A DNA stretch of 64,000 nucleotides from Ceratodon purpureus (Eukaryota; Streptophyta; Bryopsida; Pseudoditrichales; Ditrichaceae): NCBI GenBank assembly GCA_014871385.1, contig CM026424.1, positions 6,997,320 through 7,061,319 on the forward strand, given 5' to 3'. The notes under the pieces are model-generated. The model was not told where the DNA came from, did no database searches, and worked only from the letters and a program-made list of their open reading frames with translations. This document shows positions 33,404-45,298 of this stretch, piece after piece. Every line of letters starts with the position of its first letter. Within the stretch, counting starts at the first letter, position 1. The position numbers and the translations under genes were made by a program.

Positions 33404-35296
33404 TTCAATTGCTTTCTCTCGTACTGAAAAACAACGCATTTCCTTGCAGTAATGGACAGTTTCTTTTTCATGTTGGCAATAGAGTGAGCACTCTCCAAAG
33501 CTGGATATCTGGTGTTTTCCAGGAATACAAATCCCATGTTGGCAGTTGTGGAAACTGCTGAACATTGGTATGAATATCTCCAATATTACTCCCACCTTAT
33601 TCTTTTCTACACATGACTGTGCGGATTCTGTTCTCCATTGGCAAGATTTTTTCCTGCACATGTAGCTTCTCAGGAAATATTGTAACCGAATTTGTGAAGA
33701 TCTTCACCGTGGTAATAAAAAGAGAACAGCAAAGAAGAGGTCACCGAGGATCGAAGTTGCGTAAGGAGTGGGTCCTGACGTGGTGCTGCGTAAAGGGATG
33801 CACTTCTGTTTTGCTCTGGCTTAAAGTTATCTCGGGTCAGAGAATCTCTGACTTACATTGATCTTTCGTCCTTTGGTTGACGTTCCGATGTCGAAGATCA
33901 TGGCATTTCTTCTCATACTTTGTGGATCGAACACCCATGTTCATCAACATGCATTGTCGATCCTCTCTCCGATCACTCTCTTCGATCCATCACTGGTCAG
34001 TGGATATTAACATCTTGCCTACTGATCCCCTAGGAGGTTTTAACCCATGTGAAACTCTCCACCATCATCGAGTTTCACGCAGTTTGACACCAATGATGCA
34101 ATATGTGATTTACTGTTGGGCAGGCTGCTACATCTTCACAGTCCTGGGATACTTGGGAGGGCTCTTGTTTGGAGTCATTGGGTAAGCGAGCAGTAGCATT
34201 TTACTGTTCTAGAATATATCTAGACAGCGCAATGTAAACACTAGGAATTCTGAACATGACATTCTTGACTTCGAGTTCTGTGGACGATGATGAGATGCAT
34301 TTCGTGAAGAGAGAGGAACCAGTCTCGCAGTGGCATTCATCCGGGCCTGGGAGGATGAATCGATCACGTTTGTGGCGAGGTTTAGGGCTTTTGAGATTCG
34401 GGAGACCTTGCTGGTGGATGTGAATGTGAAGGAGATGTAACAACATTCGTGTCGGATGGGAAGCGAAGTGATTTTGGTGTGTGATTCGGGTCCCACTGCC
34501 TGCGGTGTAAGGAATGACAGGCGAAAGTGGGCTTGTTTGTTTATGGAGGCGGGCCCCAAAGCATGGCAGAGCAGCCGGATATTCGGTTCCATATCTAGAC
34601 AATTGCGAATCATCAAGGCGCAACCGTTCCATCTTTGCCGGGGGGACGCGCTTCCCCCTCAGCCGGTCTCGGATCTTCGTCTGACACACCTGGATTATGT
34701 ATGACCTGGTTCTCAGTCTGTGAGGTTTGATTTTGCGCCGATCTAAGTGACCAGTAATCCATGAGATTCGACGCTCTTTCTTTCATGAATCGCCTTGAGA
34801 CCTCATGGAGCTTTGGCATCGCTTGTTTTGAGCCTGGGTGGGCGGTCGATGGGTGCTGGTGGCGTGCATTAGAATGCAGAATCTAGCTTGGTATAGTTCT
34901 CTCGATCTCATGACAGGGTGGTGGGTGAATGAGGAGGGTGAGGTGGGAAGATCGAGGTTTGTGAATGATCTAGGGAAGCGTGAGTGTTTTAGGGAGTTTG
35001 ATTGGCGGTAGGGATGTGGTTTTGTTGATCTCGAGGCAAGGTGGATATGTGCTTTGATTTGAATTGGATGTCTTAGGATTATGTGGAGGTTTTCAGCTTG
35101 GGAGTTGGTGATTCATTTGGGGAGGAGTTGTCAGAAGTGATCTTCGCGGGAGTGGCGGCATTGTGGAGGTCGATGGTGTAGCTGTGGTTATTTTGAGGAC
35201 ATCAGTTACAGATAAATGTAGAGTGCACTGTGGGTGAGGAGGTTCCACAAGGAGGCGGCCCTCCCGGGGCGTGTGCTAGGGTGCAGCAGGGCAGGG
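33404..35296. other. Intergenic; includes the stray LIMR exon copy and the STICHEL-like gene leader
   Basis: Apart from the exon copy at 34092-34195 I see no gene. Minus-strand frames at 34201-34689 look long but have biased composition (His, Pro, Ser) and no family resemblance. From about 34700 the sequence is G-rich and probably forms the promoter and 5' leader of the downstream gene. Confidence 0.4.
34092..34195 (+). pseudogene. Stray copy of LIMR exon 8 with flanking intron bases
   Basis: Nearly identical to 29109-29219, which is LIMR exon 8 with the end of intron 7 and the start of intron 8: AATGATGCAATATGTGATTT, the 3' splice site, CCTGGGATACTTGGGAGGGC, and the donor GGGTAAGCGAGCAGTAG. 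The exon has lost 8 nt (TGGGCGCT) and has a few substitutions. It sits about 5 kb downstream, in the same direction, with no other LIMR exon beside it. It arose by small segmental duplication, since intron bases are included. Confidence 0.93.
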
Positions 35297-38200
35297 ATGG
35301 CTTATAGTTGGGATGACGAACACCTCGATGTCGTCAATCCCGACTTCAGCTTGCTCATGTCGGATTGCCCCGCGGAGCTGTCTCTCCAGGTTAGCCCCCA
35401 CTTTTATCGCAATTTCATTTTTCGAGACAGAGTATTTTATCACTATTGGGCAATCATAGGGATTACTGTACTATGCACTATGGCGCTCATTCAACACTAA
35501 GAAGGTAGTCGCGGATCGCAAGGCGAAGAATATCTGGCTCGTTGCACCCAGATTGAGCACCCTATGAATTTGTCTGCTTGAAGTTAGTATTCGGATAAGT
35601 TTTAAGAAAAAACAGATTTAGCTTTTTCTTCCTTCATGCTTAGAATTACGTTCTTGAAGCTTTCGGTGGAATCTCAGTCGCCATCGGTGGAACTCCATTT
35701 CTTTAGAATCTGGTTCACGGGTTCAGTGCCGAGGGAACTCCCTTTCGTTGTGTCCGACATCTACAGTTTCTGTTGCCAGAAATGATTTCCTCTGAATGAG
35801 ATCCGCCACTACAAAGCTAGTCTTTAGTGAATTCTAAACGAATTCCTTAGAATTCAGTAAAGGAGAGCCTTATAGCTGGCTGTGAAGAAGAGTCTAGGAA
35901 GAGTAACTTATTTTTGATGAATAGCATTTGATCACCTCAAAATCGCTTGCATTTGCAGAGTCATGGTCTGATGCTGGATGTCCGGCGGTCTGTCCAGCTC
36001 CCTTATTCGAGGGAAGGTGCAGCCTCGCGACGTACCCCAGTTCCTACTGCAAGGGATGTGAGAGTCTTGCGCAGAGTTCAATCTTTTCAGGACCCGGCGG
36101 TTAGCAGCTCTCTCAGCTCTGCAGGTGGTAGCTACCCTGTTTTAACCAGAGTACGTTCTTTCTTTGATTTCTCTCGTGAGGATCCCCAGGTTCTGGATTT
36201 CAAGGCGTCGAACGTACTTTCGCATAGTGAAAAAGTTTGTCCTGGAGGCGATGGGGGAGTTGGGGACGATTACAACCACAAAGCTGCGGAGGAGAAGGTG
36301 GGATCCAATGAGACATCTGCCGCATCTGATGTGAAGGATACCAGTGTTGAGTCAAAATCATTTGATGATGCTGAAGCTTATACAATTGACAATGGTGATA
36401 AAAAAGCCATGGATGCTATTAGCAGTGGATTAGATAAACCTGCAACCGGCACTCCAGGTGCTGGGAAGGTTGATGTTAGTGAAACAATCAAGAAGATTGA
36501 ATCTGCCCTTGAGGATGCACTGAATGTAGGCTCCTTGAAGATCGATGTAAGAGAACGGATCAAAAGGATTCAATCAGCGTTTGAAGGGTTTATTCCCTGG
36601 GACTCTGCAATTGGAAGGCCCAAAGTAGAGTTGAGGGATCCAAAACCAGTCGCTAAGGTTGAGGTGGAAGAAGTCCCGGAAAGCGGAGTTGAAAAGCTGA
36701 AAACCTCACAGAGCGATGATGGCATTCAAATTGAGCGAGAGAGAATTACCAAGGAAATGAAAGAGGGAGGAGGGCTTGATGATTCCAAAACAGGTGATGA
36801 AGTCCGAGCGTGCACTCTTGGACTTGAGTGCATAGATCATGACTTTCCTGTTGAGCTCAACCAAGAGCAGATCATCCAGGACATAAAAGATTCCAATCCA
36901 GATGTATCATACGAAGTGGGTGAGGTTCAAGTCGACACAACTAGGGACACCGCAGTTGAAAACTATTCACATTCTCAAAATGAAGATGCAGCTGATGACA
37001 GTGAGATGGAGAGGATCATCAAGGGTATGGAAGACGGGGGATTATGCTTGGTAAACAACGTCAGAGAGGTTGCACAGAGTACTGAGTCCGTGAAACCGGT
37101 AGTTCCTGAGAGTGGTGCTTGTAGCGAAGATGAGCCATTGGACATGGAAATGGAAGAGACAGACTTAAGCGCATTAGACAGCATGGATGAGATGGATGCG
37201 ATTCAGGCTGTCATGTTGGATTTTGAGGCTGTAGATCCAGTTGTTGTGGTGAGAGATCCATTGAGCGAGCTCAAACATGTTGAGATACACCATGACATGA
37301 GCGAGGAAGAGCCAGAAGAATGCGGCAGAGCCACTCAAGTAGAGGAAGAGCCAGAAGCTTGCGGCAGAGCCACTCAAGTAGAGGAAGAGCCAGAAGCTTG
37401 CGGCAGAGCCATTCAAGTAGAGGAAGAGCTAGAAGGATGCAGCGGAGCCGCTCAAGCACAGGTGGACAGTCCTTGTAACGTTGCAGCTTCAGAACTAATT
37501 ACGGTACAGAGTGATACTCTTGATGAGCTCATGCAAGAAATGAGAGTCGAGGACGTTAAAGAGGAAACTCCAGAGTATTCCGACGAATCTGTTATTGTTG
37601 AGAGTTCTAGATACACTGCAGTTGCAAATGTTGAGGATGATGCTTCAAGTGAGCTCAATCAGATCCTCGAGGAAATAAGGTCCAGGCAGTCATCCAGATT
37701 GAAACTGATCGCTAATGTTGACAAGTTCGACGGAGGCATGTCCTGGGATCCTGCAAATGGAAAGTCTGGAAATCTGCAGAGTGATGACAAAGTGAACCTG
37801 GTCCGTGAAACTTCTCTGACCACCTTGACTTTGAACGAAGTCGATGATGTCCGACCAAGTATGCCCTGGAATGTTGGGAGTGAGATACACTTGGATACAC
37901 AGGTTGCTGCTTCTAATGTTGTAAAGCAAGACAGATTCACCAAGGAGATGAACGACAACAGTTCTAGGAAGTCAAACGAGTTTCAGTTGGAGGCTGGTAG
38001 GGAATCGGTTGTATCAGAGAAATCCACTACAGATCATACTAGTGGCTTACCCTCACCTCTCTCTCAACTTCTGGATTATCGTCATGGAAGCGCATTCACC
38101 TTCCTGAATGTACAAGACGACTTTCCTGAGCCCAGTTCAAGCACTGTGGAACTACCAGCTGTGCCGAACAATCTAGTTGGTATGTTTGAAAGGGCGTCCA

Positions 38201-39933
38201 AGGAGGCTTCAGCACAGAAGCCTCAAAAAGTGAAAGCAAAGATACATACAGTGAATAGATTGAATGTACAAGAATTGCTTAGAGCTGAGGATGTTCAGAT
38301 GTTCGACGAGCGAGATTCTATTCAACTTTGGAACCGAGTGCTTCAAGAGCTGACTTCGAGAAACCTCAAACATTTGCTGCTGACGCAGGGTCGACTCATT
38401 TCAGCTGGAGTGGCGAGTGGTACATCTCTTGCTCTCCTTTTAACAACCATTGTTCAAGCTAATGATTCCACAACTATTTTTACCTTTCCTTGTTTAGGTT
38501 TTGCAGAGTATTTCAGGGCCATGTGAAAAAAACGGTTTTTTTGGAATCCTCCATCTACTCACGCAACAATCGTGCTTTCAACTGTTGCAAAATAAATCCT
38601 TCAGTTTGTTGCATCAGTTCACTTTCACGTGCATACTCTCCTGTTCTTCGCCCTTTTGTTGGATGTGAATTAGCCTAGCCCAAGTCTGACTCCCTGACTG
38701 TGTAACAGATGGGTCGAGTGCAATCGTTGAAATCGAGTTTCAATATGCCAGCGACAAACATAAGGCTGAGCGATCTTGGAGGAGCATATGTAGTGCCTTC
38801 CAGTGTGTGCTCAGCTTACCAATTGAACTGAGGATATCCTCAATGAAGAATGTCTTCGACGAAGGCCTCCTTCCACGCAACCTGGAAGGCATGGATGACG
38901 AGGAACGTAATCTCTTGATTCAATACACGAGCAGATTGAAGCAGGAGACCGAGGTTGCTTGTTACTCAACTGATCATTCTCACGCCGGATCGCATTCGAA
39001 GCGAAGACGAAGAAGAGCTCGAAGAGATTGGCAACCAAAGGAAATTGTAGCACAGGAACTTGAGCCACAACCCAGGTCTGAAACAGGGAGTGTTCCCGGG
39101 CTAACGCAGCCAACTCATCGACGTAATGGTAGCATTGCTAGACCGATCGCGGACTGGCGCAACAACGGGTCGATGGAGAGTTCATTTTCGGAGTCTGTGG
39201 AACAGAATTCACGGAGCACCGAGATAGGCCAGTCGAGTATGCCAATCGGGAGCAATGGACGACGACCTCGTTTAAGGACCATGTTGGATGCAGAAAAGAG
39301 CGATACTGATGACAATCAAGCTGCAACTCAGTCCAATCCCACGAGGCAGAAGATTACTGAGTTCCGGACTGATCGTGGTCTTCCTCTCGACGTTTTTTGC
39401 TTTCCCTGTACTCAGAGGTAAGCCCATTGTCCGAAGAGTCTCAATTAGTCGGCTCCGAGGGCCACTATGAAGCTGAATTGATAGCATGTGAGCCTGATGT
39501 TCTAGTACTGATGTTGTGATTGTTGAAACCAGGATACCACTATTTCGTCGGGAGCCTACACGTGACATGGATCAGTTTCAAACTGGACGTGAAGGAGACT
39601 TGGTGAGTAGACTTTTGCTTTTGAAGGATCAGCAGTTTCCTTAAGATGTTGTTGGATGGAAGGACATATGCTGCATTTTATGATATTGTGCTGGTGGCTT
39701 TGAGTATATCTTTGTGTTAATTTTATTGGATTTCAGTTCTACTTGTGTTGTGATTTTTCCTACGTTAGAGGAAGCATGTGTAACCATTTTTGGTACTTTG
39801 TTTGGCATGTGAACAGAGGTCCAAACGGATAGACAGGCGGGTGAACGCGCAAGGGCAGCCGTTTTTCCTCAGGATGGTTCCCTGTAAATCTGTCTCCACG
39901 GTGAGAACTTCTAAAGCCCGACCTCACGGATAG
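35297..39933 (+). CDS. Acidic protein with C-terminal STICHEL-type domain, no AAA domain
   Basis: Five exons: 35297-35389, 35959-38419, 38709-39417, 39533-39602 and 39817-39933, giving 1149 aa with phase closing exactly. The start is the first ATG in frame (MAYSWDDEH). Residues 32 to about 820 are low-complexity, acidic and Ser-rich, and include four 13-residue repeats (EEEPEACGRATQV type, DNA 37303-37458) and recurring short helices such as RIKRIQSAFEG and IKKIESALED. Residues about 820-905, formed across the exon 2/3 junction, match the C-terminal domain of STICHEL/DnaX-like plant proteins: LWNRVLQELTSRNLKHLL, QGRLISAGVAS, IVEIEFQYASDKHKAERSW, SAFQCVL, PIELRISS. A basic, Arg-rich tail follows (KRRRRRARRDW). 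STICHEL controls trichome branching and normally has an AAA/gamma-tau domain upstream; none is present here. A late splice donor near 39900 could alter the last few residues. Function unknown. Confidence 0.82.
37303..37458 (+). repeat. 39-bp in-frame tandem repeat, 4 units
   Basis: Four units of 39 bp encode the 13-residue repeat EEEPEACGRATQV. Units 2 and 3 are almost identical; units 1 and 4 have diverged. The length is a multiple of three, so expansion does not break the frame of the acidic STICHEL-domain protein. Confidence 0.97.
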
Positions 39934-41009
39934 GAGTGGAGTTGGAGTCACAAAGATGTCATGTTCCTGTTGAGGAGGATGTCGATGAACCAGACACAAC
40001 GTCGTGGTTGTGTTTGAAGGGAAGCTGCTAGCTCGTGCAAGGAGCTGATGCAGAAGCATCAAACTGCCTGCAGACAGTATTGAGAAATGTGAAACTATGG
40101 TGGTGGTTCTTTTGGGTTCCTCTAGAATCTAGGTTTCTCATCCTTGGGAGTCATCAATGCCCGTAGGGTTGTATTTGTGTAAAACATTGAAGAACATTTT
40201 TTCAAAATATTGAAGAACCTTTGTCCACTAGTACACCTTTTGAATAGGCTGCGTACTCCCAACAGACTTTGAAGTGCAACGGAGGTACATTTTGTGTGAA
40301 GACAGTAGTCGGAAACAGTAGACAAGAGTATCTGCCCCGCTAAAGACATGCCCAGATACCCCTTGAAAAATTATCATTATGCATTCAAGAGCAACCCGAC
40401 AATATACATATGCAAAAATGATATGAATCTAGTCTTCAGGCTAAGTCTCCATCTCATGTCTAGACTGAACTACGATAATGAGCACGCATCAAGAAAGTCT
40501 CAACTGTCGATTGAGAAGCTAGAATGAGCTAGTCAGCTCTAAAATGTATCTCCTAGGTCTGTTCAAGATCTGAAACGTATCTGTCCTAGGTTTACGTATG
40601 AACAATGATGGTACTTGAAGTCGACAAGGAAAATTGTTGCAATTGTGTACATAAGATCGTCCTGCGGACAAAGAGCCTTGTCAATAAGCCATTGCAACTC
40701 AAACTCATTTTGACTAGTAGAATCCACATACACAAAGCTCTGAAGCAGACTAGAGGGCCCTTCACACCACCTTTCCACACAAGTGTCTTTTAGCTACTTA
40801 AAGTGAGAATAAGTTATGTTTAATCAAAACGTAGGGTATCTGAGTCAAACACCGGATGACTTTACAAATAACTCTATTGTCAAATGCCGGATGACTTTAC
40901 AAATACCTCTATTGTCTGCTGCATAACATCAGTCAATTTGCATATCTACAGGCTTAAAATTAAGAAGGGGAAATGATGAGTACCTGTCCACTTGGAGCCC
41001 TAACTCTGA
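39934..41009. other. Intergenic gap between convergent genes, no gene seen
   Basis: This gap of about 1.1 kb holds the two 3' UTRs. Frames of up to 100 codons overlap on both strands without motifs. A short direct repeat of about 20 bp (ATGCCGGATGACTTTACAAA type) occurs at about 40850 and 40884. Confidence 0.45.
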
Positions 41010-44000
41010 TCACTCAGCAACTACATGAGCTTGAGGTCCGCCAGAAGGAAGCATGCACGAGTACGTCACATACTTCTGATTATCAACAAGAACCACTACA
41101 AAAATCCTCGACAGCCCCTTCGCTCCCTTTCTCCTACTATCTCCGTATTCTTCCGGGCCTGCCATCACCGACACCACCATGCTCGACACGCCGTGGCGCA
41201 TGTTCTGGCTGTGCATCTGCTCTCTTACTGTCTTCTCCACTCTTGGATCAGTCCCATTGCGACCCTCTTCCGGTTTGTCAGCCGAAGGCTTTGGTTTCAC
41301 AGGCGGGAGAGGGACTGCAAATGGGTCCCGGCGGCTACGGGGGACCACAGGAACTGATAATGTGGAGGTCACGTTGTGGGGACTGCCCTGTGCAGCTTTA
41401 GCAGCCACTGATTCTGCCATGTTCTTGGCTTCGGAGCTGGAAGATTGCCCCGGTGAAGTATTTGCTGCTGTGTCGAACTGGAAAAGCTCCGTGCACATGC
41501 CTGTGTTAAGTACAGGGCCTGCCAGAAAACAGAAGAAGAAAAAGAAACGAACACACGTCAGTAACACCGAACTTCAATAGATAGTATGATATCTTCATCG
41601 AGCTAAATTTGGAAAAGAAATTTCCCAAAATTAGAAGGAGAAAGCCCTGTCAAGAAAACTGCTCCCCAGTTCATTTGGAATTGTAACGAAATGAAATAAT
41701 ACTCTACATAAGATAGCTAATTTATCTTCTTACCAAGCACTGCAGAGAATAGGAAAAGAGGTGGAACTTAAAAGAACGTCACAGGCGTCCAGTCAAGCAG
41801 AAACAAGCAGTCTGTACTTGAATGCCTCTATTAAATCCCTACAACAGTGATTGCAATCTAAGAATGTTGTGAAAAGCAGTACAAAGACCTCAAAAGCTCA
41901 GATTCAAATCAGGGTCCCAATTCATGACTCCAGGAGTAGGACAAGCAACGAAAAATCAAATTGAAGGGGAGCACTAAAGAGTTTAAGGGTCTACGATCGG
42001 CAGCAAGACATTGTCGAGATTCAGCTTTAGCAGGTTCACTGCTCGCTACTGTTGCTGCCGCCCAAAACAGCTTACTAAGTGTAGGCACGCTGCAAGTATC
42101 CGTCTTATGAGCCTTCTTGTGAAGGACCTGGTTATAGACCAAAGGTTGCAGAGCAGCCCAGAAAGGCATCAAGGTTTCAAATCGCCCATCATTTCTGATC
42201 GGCAAAGGCATAGCCTCCTTGACATTGTCACTTATATTTCTCTCGCGCATTATAGGCTCTTCAAAGTCAGCAAAATAAGCCCTTATCAGTGATTGATATA
42301 TCTAACATATTCACAAAACGAGAACCCAGGATCATAGAATTATGGTACTGCAAGTACCACCTTATCACTCCATATCTAGGGATCTGACTTTATTATTCAT
42401 ACCATATATTAGGCTCTCAACTACTTCCCTCTAAATAAGATCCATCATATGTGAACCTTGAAGAAGAAATTAATTTACGTAATATCAATCTTATGAATAT
42501 CCAGCATTTAAACAAGTGACAACAGAAGCTGCACCTGTGGAAAGGCCTGAAAAACGCCACGAATGCAACGGCCCTCTGGGAGCCGCATCATAAGGGGTAA
42601 AACTGTAGAAAAAATCTCGAGTGGCAGCTATAGCCTTTGAGTTATCTACGGGTAGTTGTGATTTAATCTTCTTGGTCAATTCGCTTGCAACAAATTTAGA
42701 CTCTGGGTCTACCAAAGACCAAGAGAACGAGTATTAAAAGGATGCGATACAAACATTATCTTCCTAGACCCCAAAAGTAGAGATAAAATGACGTTAAGAA
42801 GGGTGGTTGAGGGTCCATAGAGAGTCATGAAATGTTAGGAAGTCAGATTAGTACCATGAAGACCACCGAGCATCCATTGTTGCAAGGATCCCGCCCGAAG
42901 CACTGGCGAAACTGGGTTGTTAGTTCCGACAACGGAATTCACATTTCCTGACAGGGGTCTAGCAGTCACAAAAGGTCCTGTAGTGGCGTTCTTTAAAACC
43001 TTCGACTCTCGGAACGGCAGATTGTTCACTGGCTTGAGAATGAGGGTTCTTGAATGAAGTACAGAGGAAGCTCCAGCACGTTGCTTCATTTCCCATTTCT
43101 TCTTCGCTTTTTCACTTTTGCGCTTCTTCTGAAAATGCTTCTTTGCTGCCTCATCACCAGCCATGACTGCTTGAATGATCAGATTCCCATCCACCTTTAC
43201 AAGTCCGTTAGCCCCCGGAACAAACACAGATGCTGAAAACGATTGACTTGTGTTGGTAGGAATCCCATCACTTCCCATCAATAACGGAGCTTTCACGGAA
43301 TTAAAGTAATCTGGTGAAGCGGAAGATGTAAGAGTTGTGTTTCCATCTATAGGATGCCGAATAGAAGACTCAAACACAGCTTTCTTGATGCCCTGCGACT
43401 TGTCATTTTCGTATTGCAGTTTCTCAGCAGCCAGTCGTGTGTGTACACTTGGAACCCCTTCACGTTCAGGACCATATTCCCCTGGTTCTAGTGGCTGCCA
43501 TCCTACTCCGGAATTCCACGAACTAAGTCCTGTGATATTAAGAGGATTGACGCCTTCGTTCCAGCTTGTAAGCACGCGGCCTCCAACTCGCACATTTCCC
43601 ACACTTGTGTAGTCATCTACTCCATTAGAGCTATTGAGACCCTGGTCAATTGAACCAAACAACATGGCCACGCAAAGAAGTCCCATAACTGCCATGGACG
43701 CAGCACCCGCAGCTTTCAGTTTTGTTCGCTTTTTGTCCCCTCCCTCTTTCGTGGTTCCAGACTTGGGCCTCTTCGAACTGCGAGCAGGAGTTTGTGTTTT
43801 GATCCGTGGAATAGGAACAGGGGGCATCTGCCCACCTGGATACATTGGCCTCCCAGCGACCATACCAGGGTAGGGTCCCATGGGCATAACATGCATTGGC
43901 ATCCCCGGTCTTGGACAAACACCTGGAAGATTTGGATAGAGTATTAAATGGTGATTTAAATTATAAGAAATATTGAGGATTGGTTTGCCACACCAATACC

Positions 44001-45298
44001 ACCACGCATAAGTAAACCTATTGTGTTGATTCTTAGAATGCTGGAAAGAGAAAGATAGTAAGAAAGATAGAAATTTCTGAAAGTGGAAAGGGGACAAACA
44101 CAAGCAATAAAATTTTACCTGGAGCGGGATAGTAATAACCAAGTTGTCTTCGAAGATTTACATTCTCTGCAGTCAAATGACTGATAGTGGCGTTGAGCTC
44201 CGCGACAGTTGCTGCCATGGTTCGCAGCTTACCCTCTAATTCATCTACATACACCTTCTTCCTTTGTCTGGAAAGTTGCGCGCTTTCACGATTGCGCATC
44301 AGACGGGCTCGTCGCTTCTCGTCGTCCTCATCACCCCCCTCCTCCTTCCTGTCGCCATCACTATGATCACTTTGCTGGTCCTCAGGTACATCCTGATTTT
44401 GCAACTTGAACGACTCTGCTTCACAATTCTTTCTATCCTCAGCAGCTCTGGTTCCCCTGTCCCCGGATCTTCCTAGTAAACCCACTTTGATAGCGTTACC
44501 GATGCTCTGGAAATGTCGCACACTGAAAGTCTCGGATTGTGAGACAGTTGAGGGAGTTCCCACCCGTGCAATTGAGTTTGAACTTGAGACAACTTCACGC
44601 CCAACATCTCGAGCCTCTATTTCGCCCTCTTCACATTGTAGTAAACGAGAGGAGCTCTGAAGTGGGTTATTAGGCGAAGATGCGTCCCCGACAATAGCTA
44701 CACTGGAAGGAGACGTTGGACTTTCAGAACCCGATGAGACTTCAGCATTCATTTCCCGCTTGAGCGTTATCGACAAATCATGGTTGGCTTCTTTGTCCTT
44801 CCATAAATCTACTTCCATCCCGGAGCTCGAACCCCCACTTACCTGAGTCAAGCTGCTAGCAGGAGACGCTGAACCATTTTGTCCAAGAGGCTCTATCTTT
44901 GGGTGAATTAAATCTACTTGAGGGGAAGAATCCTCTTTCCCAAACAAGTCTTCCACGACATTTAATGAGCTTCCAAGTGCCATATCACTACGAGACATTT
45001 GATCATCAGTAGAGTGAAGTAACAAAGAGTCTGCCAGCAGATCTTGCGAAGAAAAATGATCATTCGTTTCTGGTAAAGTAGAGTCGAATTGCGAATAGTT
45101 CTCAAGATCCGAAGGGAGAGATCTCGAGTGGTCATCTAATATGGCGGGGTCCAGAAACAAAGAGACCCAATCCTCACTAATTTTCTCCCAATCCTCTGAC
45201 GCTTCGCTAGACGAGAGTGTCGGCACTGGAGGTTCCGCATTCTCCATCGTCGAATCATCATCTTCCCTCAAAACCGGGATTTCAATCTTCCGTTCCAT
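41010..45298 (-). CDS. ER membrane-anchored bZIP transcription factor (bZIP17/28-like)
   Basis: Five exons on the minus strand: 45298-44119, 43922-42855, 42708-42535, 42258-42076 and 41518-41010. All junctions are GT/AG at phase 1, and the product is 1037 aa. In Arabidopsis such factors sit in the ER membrane, move to the Golgi on stress, are cut by S1P/S2P, and then enter the nucleus to switch on folding genes. Residues 1-326 are acidic (activation). The basic region is about 327-348 (RARLMRNRESAQLSRQRKK), then the zipper 350-390. There is one transmembrane helix at about 464-485 (ASMAVMGLLCVAMLFGSI) after a basic stretch. The lumenal part has GGRVLTSW about 23 residues past the membrane where relatives carry RRIL-type S1P sites, many N-glycosylation sites, and the conserved end SRIFVVVLVDNQKYVTYSC. 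The length is greater than in the Arabidopsis members. The start at 45298 is the first ATG of the frame. Confidence 0.93.

Noticed and set aside
34201-34689. 162-codon minus-strand frame
   Set aside because: Biased composition, no family resemblance, and no splice or neighbour support; it overlaps other frames of similar length.
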